Assembly: GCA_031761405.1 (NCBI GenBank)
Contig: JASEVX010000012.1
Location: 20,400,797 to 20,464,796, forward strand
From: Serripes groenlandicus
Lineage: Eukaryota; Mollusca; Bivalvia; Cardiida; Cardiidae
Length of the DNA stretch: 64,000 nt
Direction: 5' to 3'
Below are positions 25,081-38,775 of this stretch, one piece after another (the stretch's first letter is position 1; each line of letters starts with the position of its first letter). The translations under genes were made by a program, and so were the position numbers. Under the pieces are notes generated by a model. That model saw only the letters and a program-made list of their open reading frames with translations, had not been told where the DNA came from and searched no databases.

Positions 25081-25679
25081 TATACATGCCTGATACTGGC
25101 AGACAAATGTCAAGCTGTGTTCTTACACCCGTCCCATATACAACAAATATGTAGCAGACAACATAAAGTAACAAATATAAATGAATAAACAATTGTTTTA
25201 TAAAATTGAAAACAATGTAAATAATGCAGAAATTGCTCATAATACGCAATTTCTCCTTATGCCCCAATGTTTTCAAAATACTTCTGCCTCAGTGACGTCA
25301 GCAAACGTCTCTATGTTGGAAATTCTTAAGTTTCAGGTAAAACATAGCCCTTTAACATGCACCGTGTTATAGTTTTCTGATATGACTTTTACTATCTACG
25401 AAATGACCGACGTCAGAGGAAAACTGTTCGTATTTACTTTCAGACTGTTAGCTATTTAAAATGCTATGTTGGAGGTCATTACCTGATCAGTATTCGATGA
25501 GGCTTAAGCTGACCTCTAAATTGACTTATTGATAGTTCAGTTATATACGGTATATTCACAAGTATGTTGCCGACGTTATTTCAAAGCTATGATTCTATCT
25601 TATACTCATAATATAAATCTATTTTAAATGAATTACGAACAAAACCCAGCTCATATGAATCATGTTCGATGCTTGATTC

Positions 25680-25830
25680 CTGTGTACTAAACCAGTACTC
25701 GTGCCGTTTATGTGGTAGGAACCGGATTACAGAGCCCGCTCATCACGGGACTCGACATCTGGACGTTTGGTACGGAAGGCTGACTCTTTACAACTGTATT
25801 TATCGCCGAAAACAAGCGGAATGTGGGTTA
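25680..25830 (-). mobile_element. tRNA-derived SINE upstream of copy 3
   Basis: It is the same element as at 14110-14245. On the minus strand the head reads ACAGTTGTAAAGAGTC, then GATGTCGAGTCCCGTGATGA as the B-box region, then GCGGGCTCTG. It is in the same orientation about 2.1 kb before the exon 1 it precedes. Confidence 0.6.
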
Positions 25831-27559
25831 AATGCATTTTAGATTACAGGACATCATATAGGTATTATTATGATTAAGAGCAAATGGGAACATTTAGAAT
25901 AAATGGAACAGTGAAAAGTATTTCGAAATAGTTTTTAAAGAATAATATACATATTTAGATTAACCCTCATCATCACACCCAATGATTTGATGATGTATTG
26001 AGTACATAACAAAACAAAACAGGAACGTTGACTACGTGTGCCTTTGTAAAACTTTCAAATGACTTATATTGCGAAGTGTTAATCTTAAAGTCGAGAAGAA
26101 ATAAAGCCCACCTGTTTCAACTTCACTATTTAAACATCGATCATAACAAATCAAGTCGCTCCATCGAACTTGTAAAGGAACTGTCATCGTATAGGGTTCT
26201 CTTCGGTGATGGATTAATTCGAATGTTTAGAATTTGTCTCAACTTCGTGCTCATAGAATAGACAAGAAAACCAATTTAATTGAATTAAGTAGTTGGCTTT
26301 ACCAACGTCTTTGGAGTAAGGGATTTAGGTGTAGTACCTACACTTGAAAATCGTACCGTTCAGCATGTAATACCACTTTATAATACACAACAATTAGTTC
26401 TTTTGAAGACGCAATGAACGACGAAACACCTGTACGGTTATCTACTTCGTTGGCTATATAACAAATGAGCCGCGTCTGGCAATTATGGGCCTGAATGCAT
26501 CTGCGTAGAGTGAAGACTCTAACGAGCCTGATCATACGTATATCCTTAACACAGTTTAACGCATACACGTTATACATACATTAATGCACGTTCTGATTAA
26601 AACATAACACCAGTAGCTTGATGCCAATATTTCTTTGTATGATGTCAAACCAAACTGTCATGAATACCTTAAGATAGTTGTATAGAAGCGGCTAAAATAA
26701 ACCTTACATTTTTTAAGGACTAATCGTATGTTTTTGTTGATCATTGATGTCCTACCACCACTTGAAAACGGCACGTGACAGCTTTCGGAACAAACAGAAC
26801 AATAAATCCAAAGAAAGTGAAATCGTGTCACGACGCCGGAGAATTGACCGTCTTTTGTTTGCAATAGTGTATAATCAGATCAGCATGTGCCATCGTACAG
26901 TCTGATAGGAATGTAAATTTATCGCTCTCCAATCATGATGAACCACTATATAATGTTATAGGAGAGAGTTGAATCATTGGCCTGACTGTATGTTTGCCAA
27001 TGTTTCTAATATCCTTTCAGTGCATGCTGAGATATGGCTTGAAACAGAAAAATGGAAAACGCTTAAGACAAATGTGAGTGGCTCAATGTTATAATGTTAT
27101 GATGGCACTCGCAAGAGTATTAGCACACAATGATATAACAGGCATATACTAAGTGACTCTCATCTGCGTATAGTGCACACATAAAAAATGTCTATCGATT
27201 ACAACGTAAATACAAAGAATCTGTATGAAATCAGACAAAACGTAAACTCGCTTTAATGCACATAAGTGCTGCACGCACTCGTGTAAAATCGTATACATAT
27301 ATATCATAATATTGTTTACTTTAATCAGACAAAACATATACATGCTTTGATTCACATAAGTGCTGCACGCACTCGTGTATAATCGTAAAAATATTTATCA
27401 TAATATTGTTTACATTAATCAGACAACAATATCTCGGTCAAACTTAGTTAAAATAAAACACACATCTACATCTGTGAATATTGGTGATAGATGCTCATGC
27501 AGATTGTTTTGTCAATATGCATTTTGGATTAAACGTAAAGACGCGTATGAATGAAATCG
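25831..27559. other. 5' flank of copy 3
   Basis: No gene. It is collinear in patches with 41261-42544 and 57561-59619, for example the GCGAAGTGTTAATCTTAAAG segment, and the GAGAGTTGAATCATT and CATATACTAAGTGACTCTCA segments. A short direct repeat (CACATAAGTGCTGCACGCAC) lies at about 27261-27280 and 27353-27372. Confidence 0.45.
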
Positions 27560-27797
27560 TTCTGAATGTCATTTTGGCTGTGGCGTGGCAACTCTTATAA
27601 TGAAAGAGTGGCCCAAAATATTAGACACGGGAAGATTAACAACGCAATAATAATAAACCACATTTCACAATTACCAGTATCCATGAGAGTTGATCGTTTT
27701 ACGACCCCCGATAAGGATATATAAATCCTCGTCAAAATAACAGTTTACAGTAGAACTAACATTATTTGTCAACAGAACAAGAAATACATCATCAAAC
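27560..27797 (+). promoter_or_regulatory. Promoter block of mini-cadherin copy 3
   Basis: The block is conserved with copies 1 and 4. It contains GTGGCGTGGCAA, GAGTGGCCCAAAATATT, AGACACGGGAAGATTAACAA, CCAGTATCCATGAGAG and a good TATA box, TATATAAA, at 27718-27725, about 75 bp before the ATG. Confidence 0.65.
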
Positions 27798-30700
27798 ATG
27801 CCCAGTAGAATTGCACTTACAACCATTATGGTGGCTTACTGCAGTGTTCATACATGCATAGGTGAGTTATTTGAACATTAGTTTTAAATCAACTCTGTTG
27901 GAATTTGTGATGTTCTGAACTTCGATAAATGATACCAGAATAAGCAATCCAATTAGGTAAGTATCGATTAAAGACATATCAGTTTGGAAATGTGAAATTA
28001 TTTATTCAATTAAAAAGAGAATTTAATGCATTTTATTTTTAGAAAATGATGTATGTATACTGTTATTAATCTATTACATATAACTAATTGGTTTGATTAG
28101 TGATTACATTATTAATTGGCATCCTGAAACATATTATTTGTGTACAATCTAAGTATTAGAATTAAATATTTGTACAGATATAAAAAATCAAGGATATTTA
28201 ATTCACAATGTATCTGTTTAGCTGCTGCGGTTATTTGGCCCGATGCCACATGCCCACTTGTTATACCAGAAAGTACATCGAAGGATAACCTAAAGACATT
28301 TGCTGTTACCGACGTGACTAACTATAGAATTCTATCCCAGAATGTCACTGGTCGGTTTGCTCTTGCATCTAACGGAACACTTAGTTCTATGACTGAACTT
28401 GACTACGAGAGTGTTGAAAAATCATATTCTTTAGTGATCGTGTGAGTATGGTACATTTCATTTCGATTTGGGTTTCATGGTGGTTTAACAAAAGTTATGG
28501 AATATCCCGTGTAATTTATCAGTACTTCCGGTGTTATGTATCCATCCTTTCACTGCTCAGCGCACCAGTTGTTATGCTACCCATGCAACCCTGAGTGTCA
28601 AGGAGAGAAGTCATTACTATCATGTTTAAATTATCTGAATGACGTGTTACCGCGGTACATTTATTTTCAAATGTGCATTCACAATGAAATATAGGTAGAC
28701 ATATAATTGATCGATAAGGATGAGTATGTTTAGATTGACTATAAATCGTAATTGAATGAAGAACTCTCCCTTAACAGTTTTTAACCCTTTCCCATATACA
28801 ACATATCAACAGCAGACGACTTCTAAATCATAAAGGCAAATCCTGGAAAATGTGTATACATAAAATAGGCATTGTTGAATATAAAATGAACACAAAATAG
28901 AATAAAGAGAACTAAATTGCTTATTATGAGAAATTACTACTTTTGCCGCAACGTTTTTATAAGTCGTTTGCAACAAATGCGTCAGAAAGCGTCTGCATGT
29001 TAGTAAAGGTTAAGAAAAGCGACACCACACAATGCGAGAAGACTGGTTCGATAGTCGGTGCCGATACAGAATTAGTGAACCAGTGTAAAACGGTATGTGT
29101 TTTTGATTCAATTGTACATGATCATGTATACAGAAATTTGTGTGATTTTTTTTTATCGAATCGAACATTTAATTTTTCTTAAAGAAAGCGCTCTGCTAAA
29201 ACCTACCGTTAGGAAATAGGTTAATTGATATGTGATAGCCTAATGTGTAATCTAATAATGTTGAGTAACATACCGCATTAAACTGTTACATTTTCCATGA
29301 AAACGGAATTAACTAAATTGCCCTAGTTTGTAGTTAACAACGGCAGAATGCAATGTTAACCTTTATCAGAAATGTAAAAAAACTTGAAGCCCCGCGTAAC
29401 ATTTCCCTTCGGTAACATATTCTGAAAAGTGCAGATAAATTTATGGAAATGTTTATAGGTCTCCATTGTAATGTCATTTGCGTACGTTATGCAGATTTCC
29501 GTAAAACCGTCATGAAATATAAGTTTTTAGAAAGATTGCAGGTTGACACAAAAAGTTCCATTTGAGATAAAAACTAGTCAGTTTTATTTCAACAAATATG
29601 TTATTTTACATATTGACATTAACTAATCGCGCATGGGGATCTGGATCTGCACTTTTCGGCAATAAGTAAGAGAAGGTTTCAAGAAACATTTGTAAAGCAG
29701 TATTTGTTTGGATCTCTTGGCATGGAAGCGCAGGCAGGTTTTTTTCGACTTACATGTATGTTATAATTTTGTTAAGATAAGTTTTGTTCTGGAGCACCGC
29801 TGATCTTCATGTGGGATAATTACGACATGGTTGTTTTTCTAGAGCACCGTTTTTTAGCTTTTAAAGCTGGTGTAATGTTTTCAAGATTCTGTTCTTCAAA
29901 GATGTATCAGTGTTATGAAGATGACAGACTTGTCCTGCTGTTATTCTTCTCAAACATTTAGAATTCGAAATGGCATTTCGTAAATGAAATATCGAGGAAA
30001 GGAATTTCAAGAAAATGTCAATTGATGCTTATAGTTTTGACAATAACTTAATCTTTGTCTGTTATGTCAAACTAAGCACGAGAGTTTGGGTAAAATACTA
30101 TTACAGATTGTTCTATATCTTCGCTATCAAAGGTATTATGACAATCGCAGGTACCAGTATAATAGCCGAAGAGGTAAAACAATACGAAATATCACTTTTA
30201 CTATTACATAGAAGGTTTAATTAAAAAAAAAATCTGATTGTTTTAACTTTTTACTATTACATGAAGAAGGTATATTTATATTTGTACGGATCTAAACATC
30301 ATTGAAGTGACATTTTGATTCCAAAACAAAGTCGGCCACCGTTAACATTGGAGGTGTGTCTCTATCAGCCAATGAATATGGGATGAGTTTCGTTAACCCA
30401 ATGAAATGTCTTGATACCAACTGAAAACTTTGACAACAAAAATGGTCAACTGTAGCCAAAGAGAATAATAAACCAGCTGATTTCAGCGAGATACGTATTC
30501 AAACTATTTACTTTCAGGTTTTATTCTAGGTAAAATCCATTTTTTATTATTGACCTTTAATCGATTTTGAATGCTCAGAAACTGTCAGAAACTCAACATA
30601 GCATCAGGTATGTGGAAAAATTATTCGGAAATCTGTTTCATCAGTGATATAGAGAAAAAAGTGTCTTTACTTGGCTAGCATATATCGCAAATAAACCAAT

Positions 30701-32558
30701 TAAGTTGTAAAGGATTTCGAAGGTTGTTTATTTTTACGGTAAGGTTTATGTTAATGAAAGACCCTGGAGATATCCCCTCAAAGCATTTGGTGCTTGCGAC
30801 ATTGAAAAACTAGCCGTACAAAAGGAAATATACCGTATTGACGTTATAGTAAAAAGTGTAAAAATTAAGATTGTTTTCTACAATTAAATCTTTTAAGTAA
30901 TAGTAAAATGTGAAATATACTGGTACATATATCTGTGAGGATATGTAATTTAAAAAAAATCTACGATTTTGCATGAAAGAAATGGTCAAATATCCATAAG
31001 GTATGATGTCTTGAACAGACCACGTGTATTCTACATTTTGAACTTTTCAAATTAGAAATTTGATTTTAGGTCTCTTATTTGGTAGATAACTTAAGCTGGA
31101 ATGACATAACCATCCGTCATCATAACTTATGATAAATTCATTGATCTGAATTGTCTTCTTTTTCCTTGCAGGGCGTTTAACGCCGCACTCGAAAATGCCA
31201 CTCTTACGTGTGAGATAGAAGTCACTGATATTAACGACGAAGAGCCACTGTTTGTTCAGGAATCGTACTCGGTGAACATTCCAAACAATGTTGCAAAAGG
31301 TAAGCATATTAGTTGAACAAATGTTATTTTCTCGTTCAGTTAAAAATATCTCAACATAAACATTTACTGGAGATCTAGGAATCCTTAAATTATACCAAGT
31401 TTCGTGCGATTTTCAATTGAAATGGACATATGGAACATTCAAGTTTGTTTTCTGACGAAATATTACGGATTAAAAGCATGCAAAAGTATGATGAATTATA
31501 TGATGAACCCCTTTCATTCTGTAAACTAACGACCATAATTGAGCCAGTCCATTGGAAAAGATACAAGTTGGCCTTTGTGTAAGGCACATATCCATATCTC
31601 ATCTGTTCATATATTGCTTACATAAATTTGTTCGAAGTTTCTGACATCTTTCTGATTCGATGGAACTGATACACAGGAGGATCTGAATATATTCTGTTAA
31701 GAAATGCCAAAAGTGTACCCTTTCGACACACTCAGTTCTGCACCATCCTGATCGGAATATTAACTGTTGGCCATTGGGTCGTTTAGGGAAACTAATTAAA
31801 TACGGTCAATTAAGTGCACACAATTGAAAGGTAGGATATGTTGCAAAGCCTAGCTTGATTGTCCAGTGAATTGACTGTCATTACAGGTTGGTTATTGATA
31901 CTTGCTAGCTGACAATAAACAGATACTGCTTGTCAAAATATTTTACCATTGATTAAGTGTGATTGATAATAAGAAATATATCGTATTAGCGGATACAGGT
32001 CCTGGAAACAAAAGCATATGGTTATGTAGCTACTGGTCCGTGTATACAAAATGCCCTTATGTACTGGTGCCCTGTATTCCGAATCTTCGTATATTGTCTT
32101 AGCTAATTGGGCAGATGTAAGCTTGTTATATACCGTGACACTTAAGGTTCACTTACCATAGTCTGTTGATGTGCCGTAAGTCCTTCTCACTGTACGTCAG
32201 TCTATGCGTCACGGTTTCAAGTAATGGCATATGATTTCCTTTACACTTTCTTGTTTGACGACGTCAGAACATATATATATATATTACTTTCAGATACGAG
32301 TGTACTGACAGTTTCAGCAACCGATAGCGATGTGAAAGCAGAATTTAACGAGGTTGTGTACAGTATCAAAGGTAAGTGATAGATACAAATAATCATTATT
32401 CTGTTTCCTGAATACTAAAAAAACACGTGCGCCGATAGTGTTGGAAGTTAACCACGATGTCAAAGGAGTCAAACTCGGGACGACTAAAGGGAGAGAGAGA
32501 AAATAGAGAGAGATAGAGAGAGAGCAAGAGAGATAGAGAGAGAGAAAGAGAGAAAACT

Positions 32559-32593
<35 letters not shown>

Positions 32594-32993
32594 GAGATAG
32601 AGAGAGAGAGAGGTAAACAGATAGTGAGATAGAAAGATAAAGATAAAAGGAGATAGATAAATAACAAATTGTCGAGATATTTTAAAGAAGTACACATGAA
32701 GTAGATGACCATGAATCAATATGGCCTACATTAATTTGACTAATATGTCTTTCACAGGAGACGGAAGTGGAAACTTCAGCATCACCAGCGACACTGGAGT
32801 TATCAGTGCAGCAATCAACGTAACAGGCCCTCAGACATTTAAGATCACCGTTGTTGCTAAAGACAACAATAGAAACGAGTTTACTGATGAGGCAAGCGTA
32901 TATATGTGCATTAGATGTACAAGTGGTTCTTCCTCACTTGAGATAAGCATGTTTGCCTTCATGGCTCTTGTATTCGGTTCTGTCATGATGTAA
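27798..32993 (+). CDS. Predicted GPI-anchored two-repeat mini-cadherin, copy 3 (intact)
   Basis: Five exons: 27798-27861, 28222-28441, 31172-31299, 32294-32371, 32758-32993, all GT..AG, phases 1, 2, 1, 1; 241 residues. The signal peptide is residues 1 to about 20 (MPSRIALTTIMVAYCSVHTC). EC1 has C32, IPES (36-39), NVTGRF (62-67), LDYE (81-84), C108 and the linker DINDEEP (114-120). EC2 has ATDSD (146-150), VVYSIKG, NFSI (169-172), TGVIS and AKD (197-199). C214 and C217 form MCIRC. SGSSS (219-223) is followed by about 16 hydrophobic residues ending at M241 with no cytoplasmic tail, so a GPI anchor is likely. The start follows the conserved TATA block and matches all copies. Intron 4 holds a GA microsatellite; intron 2 holds a spacer-like block at 28780-29025. 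It has the best TATA box of the array and is the best candidate for an expressed member. Confidence 0.86.
28780..29025. repeat. Dispersed block shared by intron 2 and intergenic spacers
   Basis: The block contains TTTTTAACCCTTTCCCATAT, ATACAACA, TGCTTATTATGAGAAATT, GCCGCAACGTTTTTATAAG and GCGTCAGAAAGCGTCTGCAT. Versions are at 25120-25335, 40570-40815 and 56895-57130 (intergenic), and in intron 2 of copy 4 (from 43765, interrupted by an insertion). It has no recognisable ends or coding content. Confidence 0.6.
32488..32612. repeat. Imperfect (GA)n microsatellite, intron 4 of copy 3
   Basis: A tract of GAGAGA with AAAG and ATAG interruptions. The matching intron of copy 4 has a much larger GA/TA tract (48160-48590). 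Confidence 0.9.
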
Positions 32994-35864
32994 TAATCAG
33001 CCAAACGAATCTGATTGTGTATTTGATACGTAGTGTCCATCGGTTCATTGATTACGATGTGTTTCATCAACACAGCGTTTGGTTTTTGCCTAGTTGAATA
33101 TCGCTATCATGAATAATTTATGAGCAATTTCAATGGTTATCACAATGCAGACCTCGACTATTACGAATATTCAAGAACGCGTAGTACATTTTGAATTTCA
33201 TATACCTTAATTAAGTGGTCATGTGGATATTCTCTAATTTTAACTTTTTTTGTGTTTTATTTAAGTCGACTGGAGCTTTATTTTAGTACAAGTATCGCCA
33301 TTCAAATTTATCACGGTATAATATGCAAAACTAACGGAATGCATGACGTACGTATGGACACAGAGTTGCATCATATCAAGGTTATTATTTCCGCAAAACT
33401 GACGATTGCTGGGGCTGTAGCAAATTAAAGCTTCATGCTAGGAACATGAGAAAATAATCAAGTTCAAATTCATTTAAAATAGATACTTCAACTTTGTGAG
33501 AAACATTTTCTCTAGGATATTTTTAGAAACAGTCTTCTCTAAATTGACTCTATCAGTTAAAGTGTGAAACGTGTAAAGCTGATGTCAAGTATTATCGAAT
33601 AGGACAAATTGTTCTAAACGATCAAATTCTGCTTTGCACACAATGTTCTCAAAGTGTGGTCAAAATGTTTCTTACACTCACTAGAGATTGAATGTCAATA
33701 TTATGAATAACAAGCTAAAACTATATTTTTGCGAATGATTTGTTGATACATTGATATAGCAAAAGTATGGTATTTAATTTTGTTCTTTAACCGTATGGAA
33801 GATTCTTTTCATATATAGGTTCATACACCACTGATAACTCACAAACGGTGAATGAACATGATTAGCCTGTACATCCTCTGGTTAAACTTGCCTTATTCTA
33901 CGTTGGATCATTGATAGCAAATAAATTGTTCATGAGTGTGTGTGTTTTTTTTTTTTTTGATTTGTGTGAAAAGATTTTACTTTTTTCTGAAACCACAGTT
34001 ATTTTACATTTTTTAAACTGTGAAGTAATTTGGAAATTTTACTGATTCGCTGGTAATAGTTCGATAATCTGTAGCTTGTTAGTTTGAATCATGGCTTGGT
34101 CAACTTCCTTTCCGACGATAGACATGAAGTATTTGTAACTGCTGTGATACATGTGTAAATTTTCAACAAGTGGGTCAAAACGATCTATGCCTTAAGTTAG
34201 GCGGTTATGAGCGATGGCTGTTTGATTGGGTTATAATGTAAGACAGGCAATAAACCAGAGATAAGCCTTTTCCCCCTAGATAAGCCTTTTTATCTTCGGT
34301 GATGTCGAGATTTAACCTTATTTGTATTTATTGATTATTGACTAAATTTTTATTTGAAACATTTTGTCTAACACCATGTATTGATCTAACATCACCAACT
34401 CTACGTTTCCCTGATATAAATAAAGTATTGGACCTCCATTTTGAAAACATTTCCATAATATTTAAATGAAATATACATGAAAGTCCAACTCCTGGGTTAA
34501 CTTGCATAGCTTCTGACTAATTTAGATCGGACAGACGAACATTTTATTCTGTCCTAATTATATACCTGCAAATCTAAGCAACACGAATTCTTATATAGAA
34601 TCGTATGATCAAATCAGCATCCAACCTGTTCTTATAATGCTACAGAAAAAAACATACATTACTCAAATATGTTTCAGTTTTAAATCTTTTTCAAATACAA
34701 ACTGTTCTATCGGGTTTTGATGTTAGACAGACACAAAACAGAGATAAGCATTTTTCCTACCTGGCTTTAATCTTTCGTGATGTCCTAATTATTGACGTTA
34801 GAATCTTAACTTGTATTTGAAACATTTGTTATAACTCCATGTATTGATTAAACATCACCAAAGTCACCTTTTCTTTTACACAAAATACGGGCTTTTGAAA
34901 ACATTGTATGAAAAAAAATTGTTCGTTTTCACACAATGTTTTCAAATTTTTGACGAAATGATAATTCATCCTTTAGAAGTACAACATGCTTCCATGTTAC
35001 AAGTTCGTAGCATACAGTACTATACCAGCTTGACTGTTAATATTATGAAAATAATGCCAAACTTAAACTTTATTTTTGCGAATGATTTGTTGATACATTG
35101 ATAGCAAAAGTATGGAATTTTATTTTGTTTTTCTAATAAAAATATTCAATTCTGTTTAACTTCTTTTTCTTATGTTTGTTGACAAACCTCTGGTAGGCTG
35201 CAGGCTCTTAAATTTGAAGACCGGCATGGAACATGATTTTTTCGACGACTGACGCAGTTTTTCATGACTTGCATGAACCATATTCATTTGTGAATCTATC
35301 TCATTAAAACTGACCAAATACTTAGTTGTGCGTATATTGGGTCTGATGACACTGCATAAAAGGTCGTCTCATATTTCTGTCCAATGAAATTGCACGATAC
35401 AACCAACACTCTGTCAATACCGTTTGTGTTTCTCGTAATACAATGATTTGTCTCCCCTCCTGACATACTTTTGTATACGAAAGAATGTTTGGCTGACGCA
35501 AAGGTCAATCTGAGACGACCCGTAACTGGCTGTCATGGGATCTACAGGAACGTTTGCTACTGCAGCGAAGGACTGCGTTTACTGAGATTGTGTGTAAATA
35601 TAGGCCGTTACCAGGGCAAACGTCTGCGTGGGGTACTGATTAGATCAGACAACCAGGAAACACATGAGATATTGAACTGGCGGCTGTGAAATAACTTAAA
35701 TACTGTTGGGAAGACCGCTCAGACCCCAATCAATCACATTTTCTTTTCAATTCGTTATAACAATAATACATAGAGAAGTACTATTGTTATTTGTGTCAAC
35801 ACTAATTTCAGTACCTACCAATATTTTGTCCTGGACATCCTGATCCTGTTAGAGAACAGGTCAT
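32994..35864. repeat. 3' flank of copy 3: nested repeats with decayed exon-5 ends
   Basis: The 45-bp motif lies at 33723-33770 and 35071-35115. Remnants resembling the end of exon 5 lie at about 34250-34310 (GAGATAAGCC, then TATCTTCGGTGATGTC) and 34755-34800 (GAGATAAGCATTTTTCCTAC, then TTTCGTGATGTC). The block with TTTGCTACTGCAGCGAAGGA is at 35550-35640. The stretch is collinear with 48920-51930 at about 2-5% difference by eye. Confidence 0.55.
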
Positions 35865-36160
35865 GTTCGTGTTTGGTTTTTTGCATGGTATGGTACTTTA
35901 CGCCGATTTGAACATTATGTCAGTCATTTAACGGCATTTTCGGGGTTTAATACCAGCACTTCTGTTAAGTTTATCCTGACACCAACAGCAGTTGCAATAC
36001 AATCTCATTAACCAACACTATACACCAAGAAGGGAATTCACGACTACCTTTTTGTATGTCTTCGGTATAAAGTGTATACACCAACGGGGGATCGAAGCCT
36101 AATACCCATCTCCTATGTAGGACGCTCTAACCACTACGCCACTGACGCTGTACTTTTATA
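35865..36160 (-). mobile_element. tRNA-derived SINE, nearly full length
   Basis: On the minus strand the head reads CAGTGGCGTAGTGGTTAGAG (A box) and GCTTCGATCCCCCG (B box). The body contains the complement of ACGCCGATTTGAACATTATG and GTCAGTCATTTAACGGC, ending near 35870 in an AT-rich tail. It is about 290 bp, a usual SINE length. The paralogue in unit 4 is at 51935-52185. Confidence 0.7.
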
Positions 36161-38629
36161 TGTATTCTTTACGAGTGTGAGTGATTTGTCAATTAAAGGT
36201 CAATTAGCATTCCTTACATCTTTAGTTATTACCGATCGCGATTTATATACCGTTGAATAAGTCCATGTTGCTCTCCAAAATGGGATATTCATGTATATGA
36301 AGATCTCCATCCAAGACAATTTGCAACTGATTTTATTTGGCATAATTTGGTTTAAACATTTTAGGATTTGATAAGGCAACTATGATTCAGAAAATGTCTA
36401 CTTAATACAATTTACATGTACACAATATTTACACACGGCAAATTGTTAATGTTCTTCGTTACAAATAACGCAGAATGGTTAGTTGAATACTTATTTCAAT
36501 ACATGTATTGTATTGATAATAAAGGGCTCCGATCTAAAATACTTGACAATACACGCATAATTAAAGGTGTGAACCCTATTATATGTCGTCGTTATACAAT
36601 CAGTATAAAAGACTCGATATACAAAGTTACAAATATTCCTTAGTGTCGTCTCGGAATCAGACCTTATAAGATAATACAAGATTTTCTCTCATTATACCAA
36701 CTGAAAGAAATTGTCACGTTGAAGAAAGTACTCTTGGTTTTAAAAAAAAAAAATTCGTTTCCTCATTAAAAATATAAGAACATTCTTTTATCCACAGGAA
36801 TGTCGGTATGTTGACAAATTTCAATACCTAAAACATCTGAATTGCGAAAAAATAAATATTTAGAAAGTAGATCATATACTTAGATTTAAATATCTTTCAA
36901 TATTAAACAGTGCTTTAAATTCATTTTATTGAGGACATCGACCAACGAAATTAACATTACTATGTCAATCCTTCGAAAAAAGATATATTATACATTAAGA
37001 TAATGTGAATCGATAGCCAAACAAAGCCAGACCCATAATTAAGTAGTTTCTTTTGTTTGCTGACGACTACTTCAGTCTGCCAGTTTTTTCTTGACATTTC
37101 ATCATGTTATAGCATTGCTTAGGATGTCGTGAATCGGACATAGACATTACTTGACATCACTAATTAGAACTTTAAGGCATACAATAAATACAAACGAGTA
37201 ACAGTCCAATTTCCTCTAAGGCAGTATAATAAGTGGAAGATCGACTTACACAAAGGATTCTTATTTGAAAAATGAGACGATCAAGTTCTCTAGAACTTAC
37301 AAAGCAATAGCCCCATATCTTTGAAATAAAATTATTCAAAATGTGTATTAATTCAAAGATATCCGAATGGGTTTTCATACTGTTTGCTAGTTAAAATATC
37401 TTTGCAGGCTTGAATGACAAGATTTCCATGGGTAGATAACCAAGACAATGTCGATGAAAAATGCACTCCATACCATGCCTCGTTGTTCCCTTAACCACTA
37501 CGGTCATGGTGGAGTAACCTTGGACAAGACACATTGACTATTCTATATATAATCTGCAGTTCAGCACCTTTAAGTAAACTTCCAGTCTAGTGTCGTTACG
37601 AAGATCTAATTCTGTCACGTCATTTTTCGGAAACAAAAATACCAGAACCACAAGAGTGTGGCCGAAGTACGAAAGACAACTCGTTGATAAATACAATAAA
37701 GATTGTAGTACATGTTACGTTCCATTATCGCGTACCACCCATGTTTCTGCTTGATGCGTTAGAGTTTCTTAGCACTACATATGTAACTGGTATAGCCAGT
37801 AATAATGCCACCTGTAGAGTCATCGCCTGTCCAGCAAACCTCATGAAGACAAGTAGCATCAAATAGTATTATGTAGGTCATAAAATCAATGTTACTAAAT
37901 TTGTAATACAAACCACATACATTCCATGAAATAAAGTTAGTCAGTCTATGTGATAGTGATGGGCCTTGGTCTCCCACCTATGCGTTGGCATCAGGGTAAG
38001 ATGTTGACAATGTCCTGCACCGGGTGTTCAAAATAACGTCGTTGAGCTTGGCGAAACCGTGTGTGTACAAAAATAAGATTTTCTGAATTTGAAACTTCTC
38101 TTATAATAAATTATTATCTTAGTTTGCTTCTTTTTGTTCCTAAGTTCCAATACCTGTCGTATTGTCTAAACGTATTGCGTATATTAGATCGAACGACACC
38201 GTATACAGTCACCACTCGGCTATCACCGCTTCTCTTTCTCGTTTAATTAAATGAGTTATCTACCCTGTTGATACCTATCGATGCTGTAGGCGAATATTTG
38301 ATTGACTGACACAAAGCTCTATCTACAACTACCTGTAATATGCAGTCATCAGATATATTCGAGCATTTGCTACTGCAGCAAGTAAAGTACTACTTTGAAT
38401 GCTATTATATGTATATGACCGGAGGCCCTTACCAGGATTAAAATATGCGTTCGATAATAATGGAACAACATAGCCAAAAAACACGTGTACATGTGGTATG
38501 ACTGAAATACTGTTCGAAATACCGTTCATACCCAATTAATCAAACATTATGTTTAATTAGTTATCACAATAGAATCTATATCATATTCTGGTAAGTGGTC
38601 GACAATTACTGAAGAACATGATTCGTTAT
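36161..38629. other. Spacer, unit 3
   Basis: No gene. It is collinear with 52186-54860. The 'GAATCAGACCTTATAAGATA' block is near 36650. The TGTTACGTTCC..CGTACCACCC segment near 37715 recurs near 10285, 39690, 53820 and 55940. A second, diverged version of the 35390-35640 repeat runs from about 38240 to 38440. Confidence 0.45.
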
Positions 38630-38775
38630 GCGATCCCGGCCACACTGTGCACCAATAAGGAAAAGCACTTCTTCCGTTTTTTATGGTTTTTGTATGATTG
38701 GGATTTAAATCCAAATCTCCCGCTCTCAAGGCAGCCGCTGTAACCATTTCACCACTGGAACGGCCTTGTTCGTGT
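38630..38775 (-). mobile_element. tRNA-type SINE head
   Basis: On the minus strand AGTGGTGAAATGGTTACAGC (A-box region) and GGATTTAAATCCC (B box, perfectly palindromic) are separated by about 30 bases, as in a tRNA. The reading frame on this strand (38553-38747) is a by-product. The paralogue is at 54960-55110. Confidence 0.6.

Larger units (their letters stand above)
22801..25679. repeat. Spacer between units 2 and 3, repeat mosaic
   Basis: No gene. It holds the 'TTATTGCAGCGAAGGACT' block near 23110-23200, a SINE body at 23395-23510, the 'CGGAATTAGACCTCATAAGA' block near 24030, a 176-bp tandem duplication at 24733-25080 and a shared block at 25120-25335 that also occurs in intron 2 of copies 3 and 4. 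Confidence 0.5.

Noticed and set aside
32396..32719. Minus-strand frame of Ser/Leu repeats
   Set aside because: Same artefact from the GA tract in intron 4 of copy 3.
35471..35689. 72-codon plus-strand frame in a spacer repeat
   Set aside because: The frame is not kept in the sister repeats at 51560-51780 and 38300-38500.
36085..36160. Possible tRNA gene (A and B boxes on the minus strand)
   Set aside because: No complete cloverleaf or acceptor pairing; it is fused to a SINE body and repeated in other units.
38553..38747. Minus-strand 64-codon frame
   Set aside because: It lies over a tRNA-type SINE head, with similar frames possible in its paralogues.
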